Assembly: GCF_026410195.1 (NCBI RefSeq)
Contig: NZ_JAPMLM010000068.1
Location: 563,001 to 627,000, forward strand
Direction: 5' to 3'
Length of the DNA stretch: 64,000 nt
Origin: Xanthomarina sp. F2636L
GTDB taxonomy: Bacteria; Bacteroidota; Bacteroidia; Flavobacteriales; Flavobacteriaceae
Shown here one piece after another: positions 34,711-44,316 of this stretch. Numbering within the stretch: position 1 is the first letter of the stretch; each line of letters opens with the position of its first letter. Both the position numbers and the translations under genes were made by a program. A model generated the notes under the pieces. The model did no database searches. It worked only from the letters and a program-made list of their open reading frames with translations, and had not been told where the DNA came from.

Positions 34711-35715
34711 TTAAACGAAGCTCCTAAAAATTGTAAATCTCAATAATAACTCGAAGAGTAATAACATGCCAGCCAATAAGACTAATGGTCTGTACTTTTC
34801 TTCGTAGTTGTAATATTTAAACTCTTCGATATCTGTTTTTTCAAGCTTGTTTATTTCCTCATAAATTTCAGCTAGCTTTTTATTGTCGGTTGCTCTAAAA
34901 TATTTTCCTCCAGTAACATCAGCAATTTCCTGTAAAAGTTTTTCGTCTATTTCTACCTGTGCGCGAACATATTGAAAATCACCATTATCCAAAAGACGCA
35001 TGGGTGTTAATGCCATGCCATTTGTTCCTATTCCAATGGTGTAGGTTTTTATTCCAAATTCTACAGCCAACTCACTAGCCGTTCTAGGCTCTATAAATCC
35101 TGAATTATTAACTCCATCTGTTAGTAGGATAATAATTTTACTTTTAGCCTTACTATCTTTTAACCGGTTTACTGAAGTGGCCAAGCCCATTCCAATGGCA
35201 GTTCCTCCTTCAATAATCGTACTATATTTAATACTTTCTAAAGATCGAAGCACAATAGCTTTATCACTAGTTATTGGTGTTTTTGTATAACTTTCTCCAG
35301 CATATTCCACCAACCCAATTCTATCGTTTGGTCTTTCTTTTATAAACTCTGCTGCTACTTCTTTTAATGCTTCAAGTCTGTTTGGTTTTAAGTCTTTTGC
35401 CAACATACTTGCTGAAACATCAATTGCCATAACAATATCTATGCCTCGAGTGGTTTTGGTTTTTGTAGATACATCGACCGTTCTTGGTCTGGCCATAGCT
35501 GTAATTAATAATGCTAATACTAATAAGCGTAGAACAAATAGTAAGTGTTTTAATTTTGGTAAAAAAGAACTTCCTGTTTTAAAACCTTTCAAACTGGACA
35601 TTTTAAGTTCAGCTGTTTGCTTATTGAACTTAAAAACATACCATAGAATGGCTAATGGAAGTAATAAAAACAACCAGAAAAATTCCTTATTTAAAAATTC
35701 AATCCCTTCAAACAT
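34711..35715 (-). CDS. batA: BatA: VWA-domain inner-membrane protein
   Basis: A 334-residue paralogue of the next gene. Two N-terminal helices (WLFLLLPLAILWYVF and the helix near 60-75), a VWA domain with MIDAS DVSASM, the second site TDGVNNSGF, and a C-terminal helix (PLVLLAGMLLLFELLLRF). Its ATG shares one base with the stop of the BatD-like gene, so the two are translationally coupled. Confidence 0.9.
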   Translation of the reverse strand: MFEGIEFLNKEFFWLFLLLPLAILWYVFKFNKQTAELKMSSLKGFKTGSSFLPKLKHLLFVLRLLVLALLITAMARPRTVDVSTKTKTTRGIDIVMAIDVSASMLAKDLKPNRLEALKEVAAEFIKERPNDRIGLVEYAGESYTKTPITSDKAIVLRSLESIKYSTIIEGGTAIGMGLATSVNRLKDSKAKSKIIILLTDGVNNSGFIEPRTASELAVEFGIKTYTIGIGTNGMALTPMRLLDNGDFQYVRAQVEIDEKLLQEIADVTGGKYFRATDNKKLAEIYEEINKLEKTDIEEFKYYNYEEKYRPLVLLAGMLLLFELLLRFTIFRSFV

Positions 35716-37397
35716 TATTGATTTACTTTTTTAAGCTCTATAGAGTTTATAATTCGTTCTGATATTTTTTCGGCATAGCTATCATCTGTAGACCATGTAA
35801 GTAAAATTTGCTGTAGCACATCTTTATTATCCGAAGCAAATTGAAGCAAGACATAATTAGCTTCTGTAAAATCTTCAGAATGTAACATAGGTATTTTTAA
35901 GGTTCCAAATGTTTTTAGACCTTCGGCTCCATTTGGTGTGGAAAATTTTTCCTGTTTTACAAAAATATCAGTAACACCTTTTTTCTCAAGATCGGTTATA
36001 CTTTCTGCTGCTACTTTTGCTAGATCCACTTCCTTCTTTTCGGCGTCCTGTCCTTGATTTTGGAAGGTTGTGGTACTCACATTTATATACATGTTATCTT
36101 GAAGGATTCCTGATGTAAATGCTGTGGTATTTAATTTGGTTTTAACATCTTCTGGAGCTGAAGGATTGTCTCTTTTTAATACTTGAGGCGTTGAAATATC
36201 AATTGGTGGTACGCCATATTCACTTCTAACCCATGAGCCTTCTAACAATTCTTTACTATCGTTTCCAAGAAGTGTATCTGTTACATAACCAAATCCATAT
36301 TTTATTCCAAAACCTACAAATATGGCAATTACAACTAGAACTGCTGCCACACTTGTTAGGATCACTTTTCTGCGTTTCTTTTTACGTTCTTGTGCTTCTT
36401 TATATTGTTGGTTGAGTAGTTTTTCTTCTTCGGTTGGTTCTGGAAGAACTTCTTTTACATGATCTATTTCTAAATCGATGGTATTTCTATCTAATTTTGC
36501 TAACTCAACATCTGGTGCAGATTTTGCAAACTTTACTAAATCCGCACGTTTAAAAATGCTTTCTAAATTTTTAAGCGTCTCTTTACTTATATCTATTTTG
36601 TTGCCTTCTTTTAGTAGATTCAATCTTGAAATCAACTCATCTGTAGTGCTTTCTAATGCACGATCGTAAACCTTTTCGTCTATATACCTTCTAATAGCGA
36701 AAGTTAATTCAGAATAATACTCTTTAATTTCAGAATTCTCTAAATAATGACTCTCATCCAATTTCCTTAAAGCTAACTTGGCACGTTCGTAAGGTGGTAA
36801 CAAAGCTATTTCTTCGGCTTCAGTTAATGGCTTTTTTCGCCATAAAAACCAATATAACAAACCACCAACAAGAACTATAAATGCAATTATTATTAGGAGT
36901 GTTTTCCACCAATTACCTGCACTTTTTTCAACTTCAATTAGGGGTTTAATATTATATAGTCCTTGTTTTGTTGTATCTACTACAATGTTGTTTACAAGCA
37001 CTTTTAATGAATCTGTAAAAAATGTTTTATCTCCAATTAGAATTTTTTGTCTTGGAATGGTATAATTACCAGAATCGAATTGGGTTAGGCCATATTTTTT
37101 AATTAGCTGGAATCTGGCATCTTTTTTAGTAGTATCTACTTTATAAGATTCTATCATTTCAAGTGGCATGAAGGTTTGACCTTCTGGAAACACAACTAAG
37201 TCTGTAGAATCTGTTTCAACTTGAATATGAAACGTTATTTGCTCTCCAATTTTAATAGATGTAGAATCTATAGATGATGAGATATCTTGTGAAAAAGAAA
37301 TATAAGAAAAAAGAAAAAAGAATATAGAAAACAGGCTCCATGCCTTATAATTAAAGCTTGAAGTGAAAAAACTCATAAATCTAAAATCGTTAATCAT
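35715..37397 (-). CDS. BatD-like two-helix membrane protein of the Bat operon
   Basis: A 560-residue protein found between the DUF58 gene and batA. Order: signal peptide (ends SYISFSQ), a BatD-like Ig domain (about 40-155, SIKIGEQITFHIQVETDSTDL), a membrane helix (about 166-185), a cytoplasmic helical region (190-330: ERAKLALRKLDESHYLENSEIKEYYSELTFAIRRYIDEKV), a second helix (about 345-367), and a periplasmic C-terminal domain of about 190 residues with no known fold. The helical region resembles DUF4381. Two in-frame ATGs exist; 37376 gives a more typical signal peptide and may be the true start. Confidence 0.75.
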   Translation of the reverse strand: MINDFRFMSFFTSSFNYKAWSLFSIFFFLFSYISFSQDISSSIDSTSIKIGEQITFHIQVETDSTDLVVFPEGQTFMPLEMIESYKVDTTKKDARFQLIKKYGLTQFDSGNYTIPRQKILIGDKTFFTDSLKVLVNNIVVDTTKQGLYNIKPLIEVEKSAGNWWKTLLIIIAFIVLVGGLLYWFLWRKKPLTEAEEIALLPPYERAKLALRKLDESHYLENSEIKEYYSELTFAIRRYIDEKVYDRALESTTDELISRLNLLKEGNKIDISKETLKNLESIFKRADLVKFAKSAPDVELAKLDRNTIDLEIDHVKEVLPEPTEEEKLLNQQYKEAQERKKKRRKVILTSVAAVLVVIAIFVGFGIKYGFGYVTDTLLGNDSKELLEGSWVRSEYGVPPIDISTPQVLKRDNPSAPEDVKTKLNTTAFTSGILQDNMYINVSTTTFQNQGQDAEKKEVDLAKVAAESITDLEKKGVTDIFVKQEKFSTPNGAEGLKTFGTLKIPMLHSEDFTEANYVLLQFASDNKDVLQQILLTWSTDDSYAEKISERIINSIELKKVNQ

Positions 37398-37411
37398 AAG
37401 TCGTTAATCTT

Positions 37412-38278
37412 TTAGCTTCTTCTTTTAAAATATCCTAATAACTTTTTCACATAACTTTCGTCCACACGACAATCTAAAGAACCTGCTCCAGATTTTGTAA
37501 AGCTGTCCTTAAAGTAAAGGACTTTATCGTTGTAAAATTTGCTATAATTCTGTCTTACAGATTTTGAAGATGTATTTATTAATAGATTCTCTCCTGTTTC
37601 TGCATCTTGCATCTGTACCATTCCCAAATTTGGAATGGCTTCTTCGCTTTTATCGTACACTCTAATTCCTGTAAGATCGTGTTTTTTAGCAGCTATTTTT
37701 AAGGTTTGATTATAATCGTCTGCAATAAAATCGCTTAAAAGAAACACAATGGCTTTTTTCTTCATCACGTTCGATAAAAACTTTAAAGCTTCTGCAATAT
37801 TGGTTTGTTTACTTTTAGGCTTAAACTCAATTAATTCACGAATAATGCGAAGTACATGCGAACGTCCTTTCTTAGGTGGAATATATAATTCTATAATATC
37901 TGAGAATAGAATTAATCCAATTTTATCGTTATTTTGGGTTGCTGAAAAAGCTAAAGTTGCAGCAATTTCAGTAACAATTTCGTTTTTAAATTGTTCTTCT
38001 GTTCCAAATAATTCTGAACCCGAAACATCTACCATAAGCATCATAGTGAGTTCGCGTTCTTCCTCAAAAATTTTAATATGTGGTTCGTTGTAACGAGCTG
38101 TTACATTCCAATCAATGTTTCTTACATCATCACCATATTGATACTTTCTTACTTCAGAAAAAGTCATACCACGCCCCTTGAAGGTTGAATGATATTCGCC
38201 TCCAAAAATATGATCAGACAAACGACGTGTCTTAATCTCAATTTTTCGTACTTTTTTTAGTAATTCTTTAGTATCCAT
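37412..38278 (-). CDS. DUF58-domain protein of the MoxR/Bat operon
   Basis: A 288-residue cytoplasmic protein with the DUF58 core KYQYGDDVRNIDWNVTARYNEPHIKIFEEERELTMMLMVDVSGS (VWA-like, with a DVSGS MIDAS). DUF58 genes almost always follow moxR. The N-terminal motif HSTFKGRGMTFSEVRKY is also conserved. The protein probably links the MoxR ATPase to the VWA membrane proteins. Confidence 0.9.
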   Translation of the reverse strand: MDTKELLKKVRKIEIKTRRLSDHIFGGEYHSTFKGRGMTFSEVRKYQYGDDVRNIDWNVTARYNEPHIKIFEEERELTMMLMVDVSGSELFGTEEQFKNEIVTEIAATLAFSATQNNDKIGLILFSDIIELYIPPKKGRSHVLRIIRELIEFKPKSKQTNIAEALKFLSNVMKKKAIVFLLSDFIADDYNQTLKIAAKKHDLTGIRVYDKSEEAIPNLGMVQMQDAETGENLLINTSSKSVRQNYSKFYNDKVLYFKDSFTKSGAGSLDCRVDESYVKKLLGYFKRRS

Positions 38279-38354
38279 TTTTTAGATTCAAGATTTAATA
38301 TTTAAAATTCAAAGTCGCATAACTTTGAATTTAGAATTTGAAACTTTGAACTAT

Positions 38355-39359
38355 TTAAGGTACTTCTATTTCGTTTATAATTTTATTGATGATTTCTACA
38401 GATGTTATATTTTCGGCTTCGGCTTCATAAGTAATACCTATTCTATGACGAAGCACATCGTAAACTACAGCTCTTACATCTTCTGGAATTACATACCCAC
38501 GACGCTTAATAAACGCATAACATTTAGCAGCTGTTGCAAGGTTAATACTTCCACGTGGAGACGCTCCAAAAGAAATTAATGGTTTTATATCGGCAAGTTT
38601 ATATTTTTCTGGATAACGTGTTGCAAACACAATATCTAAGATATATTTTTCAATTTTCTCATCCATGTAAACTTCACGAACGGCTTTTTGTGCATTTAAA
38701 ATTTGTTGGACAGAAACCACTGGGTTTACTTTTTCGAAGGCACCTTTTAAATTGGCACGAACAATTAGCTGCTCGTCTTCCATTTTAGGATAGTCGATGA
38801 CTGTTTTTAACATAAAACGATCCACTTGAGCTTCTGGTAATGGATAGGTTCCTTCTTGTTCTACAGGGTTCATGGTAGCCATTACTAAAAATGGTTTGTC
38901 CAGAATAAAAGTTTCGTCTCCAATGGTTACTTGTTTTTCCTGCATGGCTTCCAGTAATGCAGATTGCACTTTTGCTGGAGCTCTATTTATCTCATCAGCC
39001 AAAACAAAATTTGCAAAGATTGGTCCTTTTTTAATCTTAAAGTCGTTTTCCTTCATATTGTAGATTAAAGTACCCGTTACATCTGCTGGCAATAAATCTG
39101 GTGTAAATTGGATTCTACTAAAACTACCATCAACGGCTTGAGCAAGTGTATTAATTGCAAGAGTTTTTGCAAGTCCCGGAACACCTTCCAATAAAATATG
39201 TCCTTGGCCAAGTAAACCAATAAGCAACCTTTCCATCATGTGTTTTTGACCTACAATTACTTTGTTCATTTCTAAAGTAAGTAAATCAACAAAAGCACTT
39301 TCTCTTTCAATCTTCTCGTTAATCGACTTAATATCAATTGTACTTGTATCTTCCATCAT
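38355..39359 (-). CDS. moxR: MoxR-family AAA+ ATPase
   Basis: A 334-residue AAA+ chaperone-like ATPase. Walker A GVPGLAKT is at 59-66, Walker B VLADEINRAP with D122/E123, followed by QSALLEAMQEKQVTIGDETF, the pre-sensor I beta hairpin typical of MoxR, and ATMNPVEQEGTYPLPEAQVDRF (sensor 1). It opens the Bat operon and would remodel VWA-domain partners using ATP. Two ATG codons are adjacent. No TAnnTTTG box was found upstream. Confidence 0.93.
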   Translation of the reverse strand: MMEDTSTIDIKSINEKIERESAFVDLLTLEMNKVIVGQKHMMERLLIGLLGQGHILLEGVPGLAKTLAINTLAQAVDGSFSRIQFTPDLLPADVTGTLIYNMKENDFKIKKGPIFANFVLADEINRAPAKVQSALLEAMQEKQVTIGDETFILDKPFLVMATMNPVEQEGTYPLPEAQVDRFMLKTVIDYPKMEDEQLIVRANLKGAFEKVNPVVSVQQILNAQKAVREVYMDEKIEKYILDIVFATRYPEKYKLADIKPLISFGASPRGSINLATAAKCYAFIKRRGYVIPEDVRAVVYDVLRHRIGITYEAEAENITSVEIINKIINEIEVP

Positions 39360-39551
39360 TTTTATTTTTTTAAAGTCTCGAATATAGCATCCTTAATTGA
39401 GCCATGCAAATTGTTAATTTTTTTGCTGTTTAGCTGTTAATAATTGGTTAAAAATTAACACGTTTAGATAACTTTAAGACTATTATCTTTTATAATTTTA
39501 AAGTTCAAATAAAAGTTTTTCGTAAAAGCAGAAATATAAATAATATCTTCA

Positions 39552-40304
39552 ATGAAAAAAATAGCCTTAATAACAGGAGCTACAAGTGGAATTGGCAGAG
39601 CAACAGCTCATGAATTTGCCAACCATGGTATTCATCTAATACTATGTGGACGAAGACAAGAACGCTTGCAAACCATACAAGACGCATTACAAAAACAAAC
39701 CGAAGTTCACATTCTTAATTTTGATGTAAGCAACAAGATTGAAACCATTAAAGCCATAGAATCTCTTCCAAACGAGTTTAGAAATATCGATATTTTAATC
39801 AATAATGCTGGAAATGCACATGGACTAGATCCTATACAGACTGGAAACTTAGACGATTGGGATGCTATGATGGATATAAATGTAAAAGGTTTGCTGTATG
39901 TTAGTAAGGCTGTTATTCCACAGATGACAGAACGCAAAACGGGACACATTATTAATATTGGCTCTTCGGCAGGGAAAGAAGTTTATCCTAAAGGAAATGT
40001 GTATTGTGCCACCAAACATGCTGTTCTAGCTCTTACTGAGGGTATGCGAATAGATTTAAACGACTTTGGCATAAAAGTAAGCGCTATAAACCCTGGTTTG
40101 GTTGAAACAGAATTTTCTCAAGTACGGTTTAAAGGAGACGCTATTGCCAATAATGTTTATAAAGGTTATAAAGCCCTACAACCACAGGATATTGCTGAAA
40201 TTATATATTTTGCTATTAGCAGACCTGCTCATGTTAATATTGCCGATTTATTAGTATTTCCAACCGCACAAGCTTCGTCGACTATTGTAAAAAAAGAATT
40301 TTAA
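39552..40304 (+). CDS. Short-chain dehydrogenase/reductase (YdfG-like)
   Basis: A 250-residue classical SDR. The cofactor motif TGATSGIG is at 8-15, NNAG at 84-87, and the catalytic S138/S139, Y151 and K155 (YCATK). R34/R35 after the second strand favours NADP(H). The NNAGNAHGLDPIQTGNLDDWDAMMDINVKGLLY and PGLVETEFS segments resemble NADP-dependent 3-hydroxy acid dehydrogenases such as YdfG. It is followed closely by the AlbA_2 gene. Confidence 0.88.
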   Translation: MKKIALITGATSGIGRATAHEFANHGIHLILCGRRQERLQTIQDALQKQTEVHILNFDVSNKIETIKAIESLPNEFRNIDILINNAGNAHGLDPIQTGNLDDWDAMMDINVKGLLYVSKAVIPQMTERKTGHIINIGSSAGKEVYPKGNVYCATKHAVLALTEGMRIDLNDFGIKVSAINPGLVETEFSQVRFKGDAIANNVYKGYKALQPQDIAEIIYFAISRPAHVNIADLLVFPTAQASSTIVKKEF

Positions 40305-40337
40305 TTAAAAAGATTGCCTCTTTCAAGGGTAGTGAAC

Positions 40338-41471
40338 ATGATCAACAAGCGCCTACTCATAAAAAACCTATTAGCTCATAACGATGAGAATAGCTTTTAC
40401 GATAAAAAGCGTATGATTGATATTGGCCAAAAAGAAGGAAAAGCCAAATTTTTAAAGCATGTTTGCGCACTTTCAAATAGTAACCCAAAAAATAACTCCT
40501 ACATAGTTATTGGGGTTGAGGACGAAGACAACCAAATAATTGGTGTCGATTTTTTTGATGATAGTAAAATTCAAAACCTCATCAATGCCTATCTAACAAA
40601 TCCTCCAATTGTTCAGTATGAAAACATTCCTTTTCCGCACTTACCAGATGACAAAGTGGTTGGGTTAGTAACTATTAGGTCGATAGACAAACTCACCACG
40701 CTTCGTAAAAATATTTGGAAATATTATGGTGGCTCTGTTTTTTTTAGAGATGGAAGTATGAGCATGCCCAAAGTGTTCGACATTGAGATAGAAGATGTAA
40801 ATTCCAATATTGTAACAGCCATTGAAAACAATTCCCAAAACAATATTGAGCACACACTTGATGGGGTTTTCGATTTTTTAAAAACAAGACAAGATTTTAA
40901 CCCAAAATATAAAGTGTTTAAAGAGTATTTTGTATTGTGTTGGTCTGGACAAAAAAAAGAAGTTAAAGACGAAGTTTTTTACTCTCGTGTAGATATTAAA
41001 CTTATAAACGAACAGGTACGTTTGTTCTATTCTACATTAGACGATGTATCTATTTCTTATGATGAAAATTCCTTTAAAATTATTGAATATGTGAGTTTAG
41101 GACTGCAAAACTCATACAAATACTATCCTTTAGAAGAAACCGTTATTCAGTTTTCTGATAACGTAAGTTATAATATTGATACCACATTAATTTTTGAAGC
41201 ACCACAATACGATAAAAAAGCACTTCATCATATTTACAATGCCAACAATGCTATTTTAGAAAAACTTAAGAAAGGGCTTGTTCTTAATAAGAACGAAAAA
41301 ACCGACTTAAAAAATCTTCCTGCTACTTACCTTATTTGTTATTTGAATTTGTTTCACGAAGCCATAGATAAGCTAAACGAAACCAAACCTTTTTTAAAAG
41401 CATATGGAGATGAAACCTACCTACTATATAAAGAAGCTATTCGGATTTTAAGAAAAGTAAAGTATAGTTAA
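40338..41471 (+). CDS. AlbA_2 (Schlafen-like) domain protein
   Basis: A 377-residue protein. The N-terminal 130 residues match the AlbA_2/divergent AAA_4 domain (KFLKHVCALSNSNPKNNSYIVIGVEDEDNQIIGVDFFDDSKIQNLINAYLTNPPIV, then KYYGGSVFFRDGSMS). The rest is unrecognised and lacks the usual winged-helix tail of AlbA_2 transcription regulators. AlbA_2 proteins occur as regulators and in some defence genes; its role here is unknown. ATG 40338 is preferred to TTG 40314. It is 33 bases after the SDR stop on the same strand. Confidence 0.75.
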   Translation: MINKRLLIKNLLAHNDENSFYDKKRMIDIGQKEGKAKFLKHVCALSNSNPKNNSYIVIGVEDEDNQIIGVDFFDDSKIQNLINAYLTNPPIVQYENIPFPHLPDDKVVGLVTIRSIDKLTTLRKNIWKYYGGSVFFRDGSMSMPKVFDIEIEDVNSNIVTAIENNSQNNIEHTLDGVFDFLKTRQDFNPKYKVFKEYFVLCWSGQKKEVKDEVFYSRVDIKLINEQVRLFYSTLDDVSISYDENSFKIIEYVSLGLQNSYKYYPLEETVIQFSDNVSYNIDTTLIFEAPQYDKKALHHIYNANNAILEKLKKGLVLNKNEKTDLKNLPATYLICYLNLFHEAIDKLNETKPFLKAYGDETYLLYKEAIRILRKVKYS

Positions 41472-41590
41472 AAGTTAATTATACATAAAAACCTACCATT
41501 TATACAGTAGTTACTACCAACTATAATTTAATCTATTATTGAAGCTCTTTTTTTAATACTTTCGTTTTGCTATTAATCAATTACCATAAC

Positions 41591-41638
41591 AACCTTGTTT
41601 TACAAACAGTCTTATCTGTTTTTAAGCAAGGTTTTTTT
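41591..41638 (+). terminator. Rho-independent terminator after the AlbA_2 gene
   Basis: AACCTTG (41591-41597) pairs with CAAGGTT (41627-41633), with an internal AAACAG/CTGTTT helix, followed by a T-run. The T-run is on the plus strand only, and it overlaps the stop codon of the convergent DUF1501 gene. Confidence 0.75.
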
Positions 41639-42827
41639 ATATAAAATTAAGTTGGTTAAATTTATTAAGCAAGACAGTTTCATGGTTTACATCCAGCCAT
41701 TTATTTAAAACCGTTGCATAAATATCTCTAAAGTCTATTTCAAATTTAAGATCTCCATTATTATCTAAATCGCTTAAACTGGCTAGATTATTATAGACTC
41801 CTGGTTTTTTTAAATTCCCTCCAATTACAAAAAGCGAATTGGCAGAACCATGATCGGTTCCATGTCCTGAATTTTGTTGAACACGTCTTCCAAATTCAGA
41901 AAAGGTTAAAATTAAAGTGTCTTTAAACGTATCTTTAGACTGTAGGTCTTTTACAAATGCATCTATTCCTTCAGCATACATTTTTAATAGTCTTTTATGA
42001 GTGTTTTCTTGGTACACGTGTGTGTCAAACCCATTTAACGAGCCATAATAAACTCTGGTTTTTAATCCTGAATTAATAAATTGAGCTGTGGTTTTAAGCT
42101 GATTTGCAAAAGAATTGTTTGGATAATCTATAGAAGATGAAACGGTTTTACTCGTTTCATATAAATACTTTGCAGAAGACTCTGCATCTATCATAGTTTT
42201 GTATAAATAGCCTAAATTATGCTCATTTAAATGCGCTTCTTTATAGTGTTTAGAAACGTTTTTTAAGTATGGATCTTGTGTTGTTTTATAAAAATAGTAT
42301 GCGTTTTGAACGGCCATTCCATTTTGATTTTCACCTTTTAAAGCTAAAGATAAACTTTGATCTAATTCCATAGCATCGTATGGTTGCTTTCCAAATTGAT
42401 CCAAATATCTGCCAATCCAACCACTTTGTAAAAATTGATTAGAACGACTTGCTGTTTGCCATATATCTGTAGCTCTAAAATGCGACCTGTTAGGATTTGG
42501 ATACCCAACATTATTAATAATGGATACAAAACCTTTATCGTATAACCTTTTAAGGGATTGCAGACTGCCATGCATAGCCAAGTCTTTATCTAAATGAATA
42601 ATATCATCCTTTTTTAAACCAATAGTTGGTCTGGCTCTATGATAATTATCATCTCTAAAAGGTACAATAGTATTTAAGCCATCATTTCCTCCAGTAAGTT
42701 GAATAATAACCAACCTTTTATAACCTGTTTCAGTTGATATATGATTGCTAAATGCTTTTACAAAACTTGGCACAAAAAACAAGCCACTTGCCAACGATGA
42801 GTTTTTTATAAATTTTCTTCTATCCAT
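41637..42827 (-). CDS. DUF1501 protein with Tat-like signal
   Basis: A 396-residue exported protein beginning MDRRKFIKNSSLASGLFFVPS, a twin-arginine-type signal, so export in a folded state is possible. DUF1501 is related to alkaline phosphatase/sulfatase folds: RLVIIQLTGGNDGLNTIVPFRDDNYHRARP at the start, GWIGRYLD, NGFDTHVYQENTHKRLL and LTFSEFGRRVQQNSGHGTDHGSANSLFVIGG, rich in possible metal ligands. The longer frame (to 42872) overlaps DUF1800 and was rejected. It starts 2 bases after the DUF1800 stop. Substrate unknown. Confidence 0.88.
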   Translation of the reverse strand: MDRRKFIKNSSLASGLFFVPSFVKAFSNHISTETGYKRLVIIQLTGGNDGLNTIVPFRDDNYHRARPTIGLKKDDIIHLDKDLAMHGSLQSLKRLYDKGFVSIINNVGYPNPNRSHFRATDIWQTASRSNQFLQSGWIGRYLDQFGKQPYDAMELDQSLSLALKGENQNGMAVQNAYYFYKTTQDPYLKNVSKHYKEAHLNEHNLGYLYKTMIDAESSAKYLYETSKTVSSSIDYPNNSFANQLKTTAQFINSGLKTRVYYGSLNGFDTHVYQENTHKRLLKMYAEGIDAFVKDLQSKDTFKDTLILTFSEFGRRVQQNSGHGTDHGSANSLFVIGGNLKKPGVYNNLASLSDLDNNGDLKFEIDFRDIYATVLNKWLDVNHETVLLNKFNQLNFI

Positions 42828-42829
42828 AA

Positions 42830-44203
42830 CTAACACATTTGATATTCTGGCAAGGACATTAACTGCACACAATAATCCTGTTTATTATTAATACTCAAAG
42901 TTTCTAAATAATCTTGAGTTCCTTTATTTATAGAACATTGTAAAATGTATTGGGGTAACTCTTTGGTTGATACATTCTGATAATTAGACTTAAAAGCCAA
43001 CCAGTTAGATGACGTTTTAAATTGTGTATTTGTAGCTTTTCCTTTTTTGTAGGCATTAAATGAATCATAAAATTCGCCCTTTTTGTTTGTTGCTATTTTA
43101 GCATTGGATAACAATATGGAAGGTAATTTTAAACGTAACATTAAGGTATTACTATCTATCCAATTTTTTCCACCTTTCCAACCTGCAACATTTGGTGGAT
43201 AAAACAAGATTTGTCCTAACATTCTTTCAATTCTAATTAACTGATCTGTATTTTTAAAACTTAATGGAGTTACTTGCGAGATTCCTGCAATTAATTCAAT
43301 GGGAGATTTTATTTTATTCCCAATATGTTCTTCTGAATAAAACCAATCTTGAGAAAACATAAAATGTAAAACCGATTCTATATTATAGTTTGGGTAGAAT
43401 ACCTGAGTCATTTCATCAATGTGGCTTTGGTTAATTTGGTTATTAACGAAATAACGATATAATTTTTTACATATAAATTCTGCTGATGTTTTTTGGTCTA
43501 AAATAATGTCAATAATATCGTCTCCATCATAACGTCCAGCTTTTCCAAACACATATTTGAATTCGTTATTATGCTGGTTGTCGTTAAATTCAAAACTACC
43601 CTCAAAATCGTAATTATAACCTGTAAAAGCTTTGGCAGATTCCTTAATGTCTTTTTCGGTATAATTACCAACTCCAAGTGTAAACAACTCCATTAATTCG
43701 CGAGCAAAATTTTCATTTGGAGTGTCTTTCTTGTTTTGTTTTAAATCTAAGTATTCTATCATTGAAGGTTCTCGTGAAATAGCTTTTACAAAGTCCCTAA
43801 AATTGCCTAAAGCATGTTCTCGAAGTGTATTATTGTATTTTTGAACATACATAATCATTTTATCCTGACATGCAAAATGATTGGCCCAAAACAAAGTCAT
43901 TTTTTCTCTTAAAACACTATCAGAATATAAAATAGCATCTACCCATGCATGATTTAATTCCTTAATTTTATCTCTGCTATTTTTAATATAAGCCCTTTGA
44001 ATTTTTTTACTTTTTGTAAATTGTTCGTAAGTAAGGGTATCGAAATCACTTGTATCTATTAGTAGTGGAGCATATTCTTTAGATTGAAAAAATAAATCAG
44101 CGACTACCTCTTTCCTAGTTTTTGAAGATAGAAATTCTAAGTGCTTTGGGTTGATTCCAAATCCAGCTCTCCAATACAAATGTTGAATTTCTTTCTTGTT
44201 CAT
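42830..44203 (-). CDS. DUF1800 protein
   Basis: A 457-residue helical protein of the DUF1800 family: HLYWRAGFGINPKHLEFL, MTLFWANHFACQD, NFARELMELFTLGVGNYTEKDIKESAKAFTGYNYD and PPNVAGWKGGKNWIDSNTLMLRL are all family landmarks. There is no obvious signal peptide. DUF1800 and DUF1501 genes occur as a pair across many phyla; the biochemical role of the pair is unknown. Confidence 0.88.
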   Translation of the reverse strand: MNKKEIQHLYWRAGFGINPKHLEFLSSKTRKEVVADLFFQSKEYAPLLIDTSDFDTLTYEQFTKSKKIQRAYIKNSRDKIKELNHAWVDAILYSDSVLREKMTLFWANHFACQDKMIMYVQKYNNTLREHALGNFRDFVKAISREPSMIEYLDLKQNKKDTPNENFARELMELFTLGVGNYTEKDIKESAKAFTGYNYDFEGSFEFNDNQHNNEFKYVFGKAGRYDGDDIIDIILDQKTSAEFICKKLYRYFVNNQINQSHIDEMTQVFYPNYNIESVLHFMFSQDWFYSEEHIGNKIKSPIELIAGISQVTPLSFKNTDQLIRIERMLGQILFYPPNVAGWKGGKNWIDSNTLMLRLKLPSILLSNAKIATNKKGEFYDSFNAYKKGKATNTQFKTSSNWLAFKSNYQNVSTKELPQYILQCSINKGTQDYLETLSINNKQDYCVQLMSLPEYQMC

Positions 44204-44272
44204 AGGTTAAAATCTAATTGTTCTATCTGTATAATAATATACGCAAAAACCCTTCCAAATAGTTTATAAATA

Positions 44273-44295
44273 AAAAAACCACTCTTTAGAGTGGC
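44273..44295 (-). terminator. Rho-independent terminator after the FG-GAP/ASPIC gene
   Basis: CCACTCT/AGAGTGG, a 7-bp stem with a two-base apparent loop, followed on the minus strand by seven T. It separates the T9SS-protein gene from the downstream DUF1800 gene, so the two are distinct transcripts. Confidence 0.82.
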
Positions 44296-44316
44296 TTTTG
44301 TATTGATGTTATAAAA

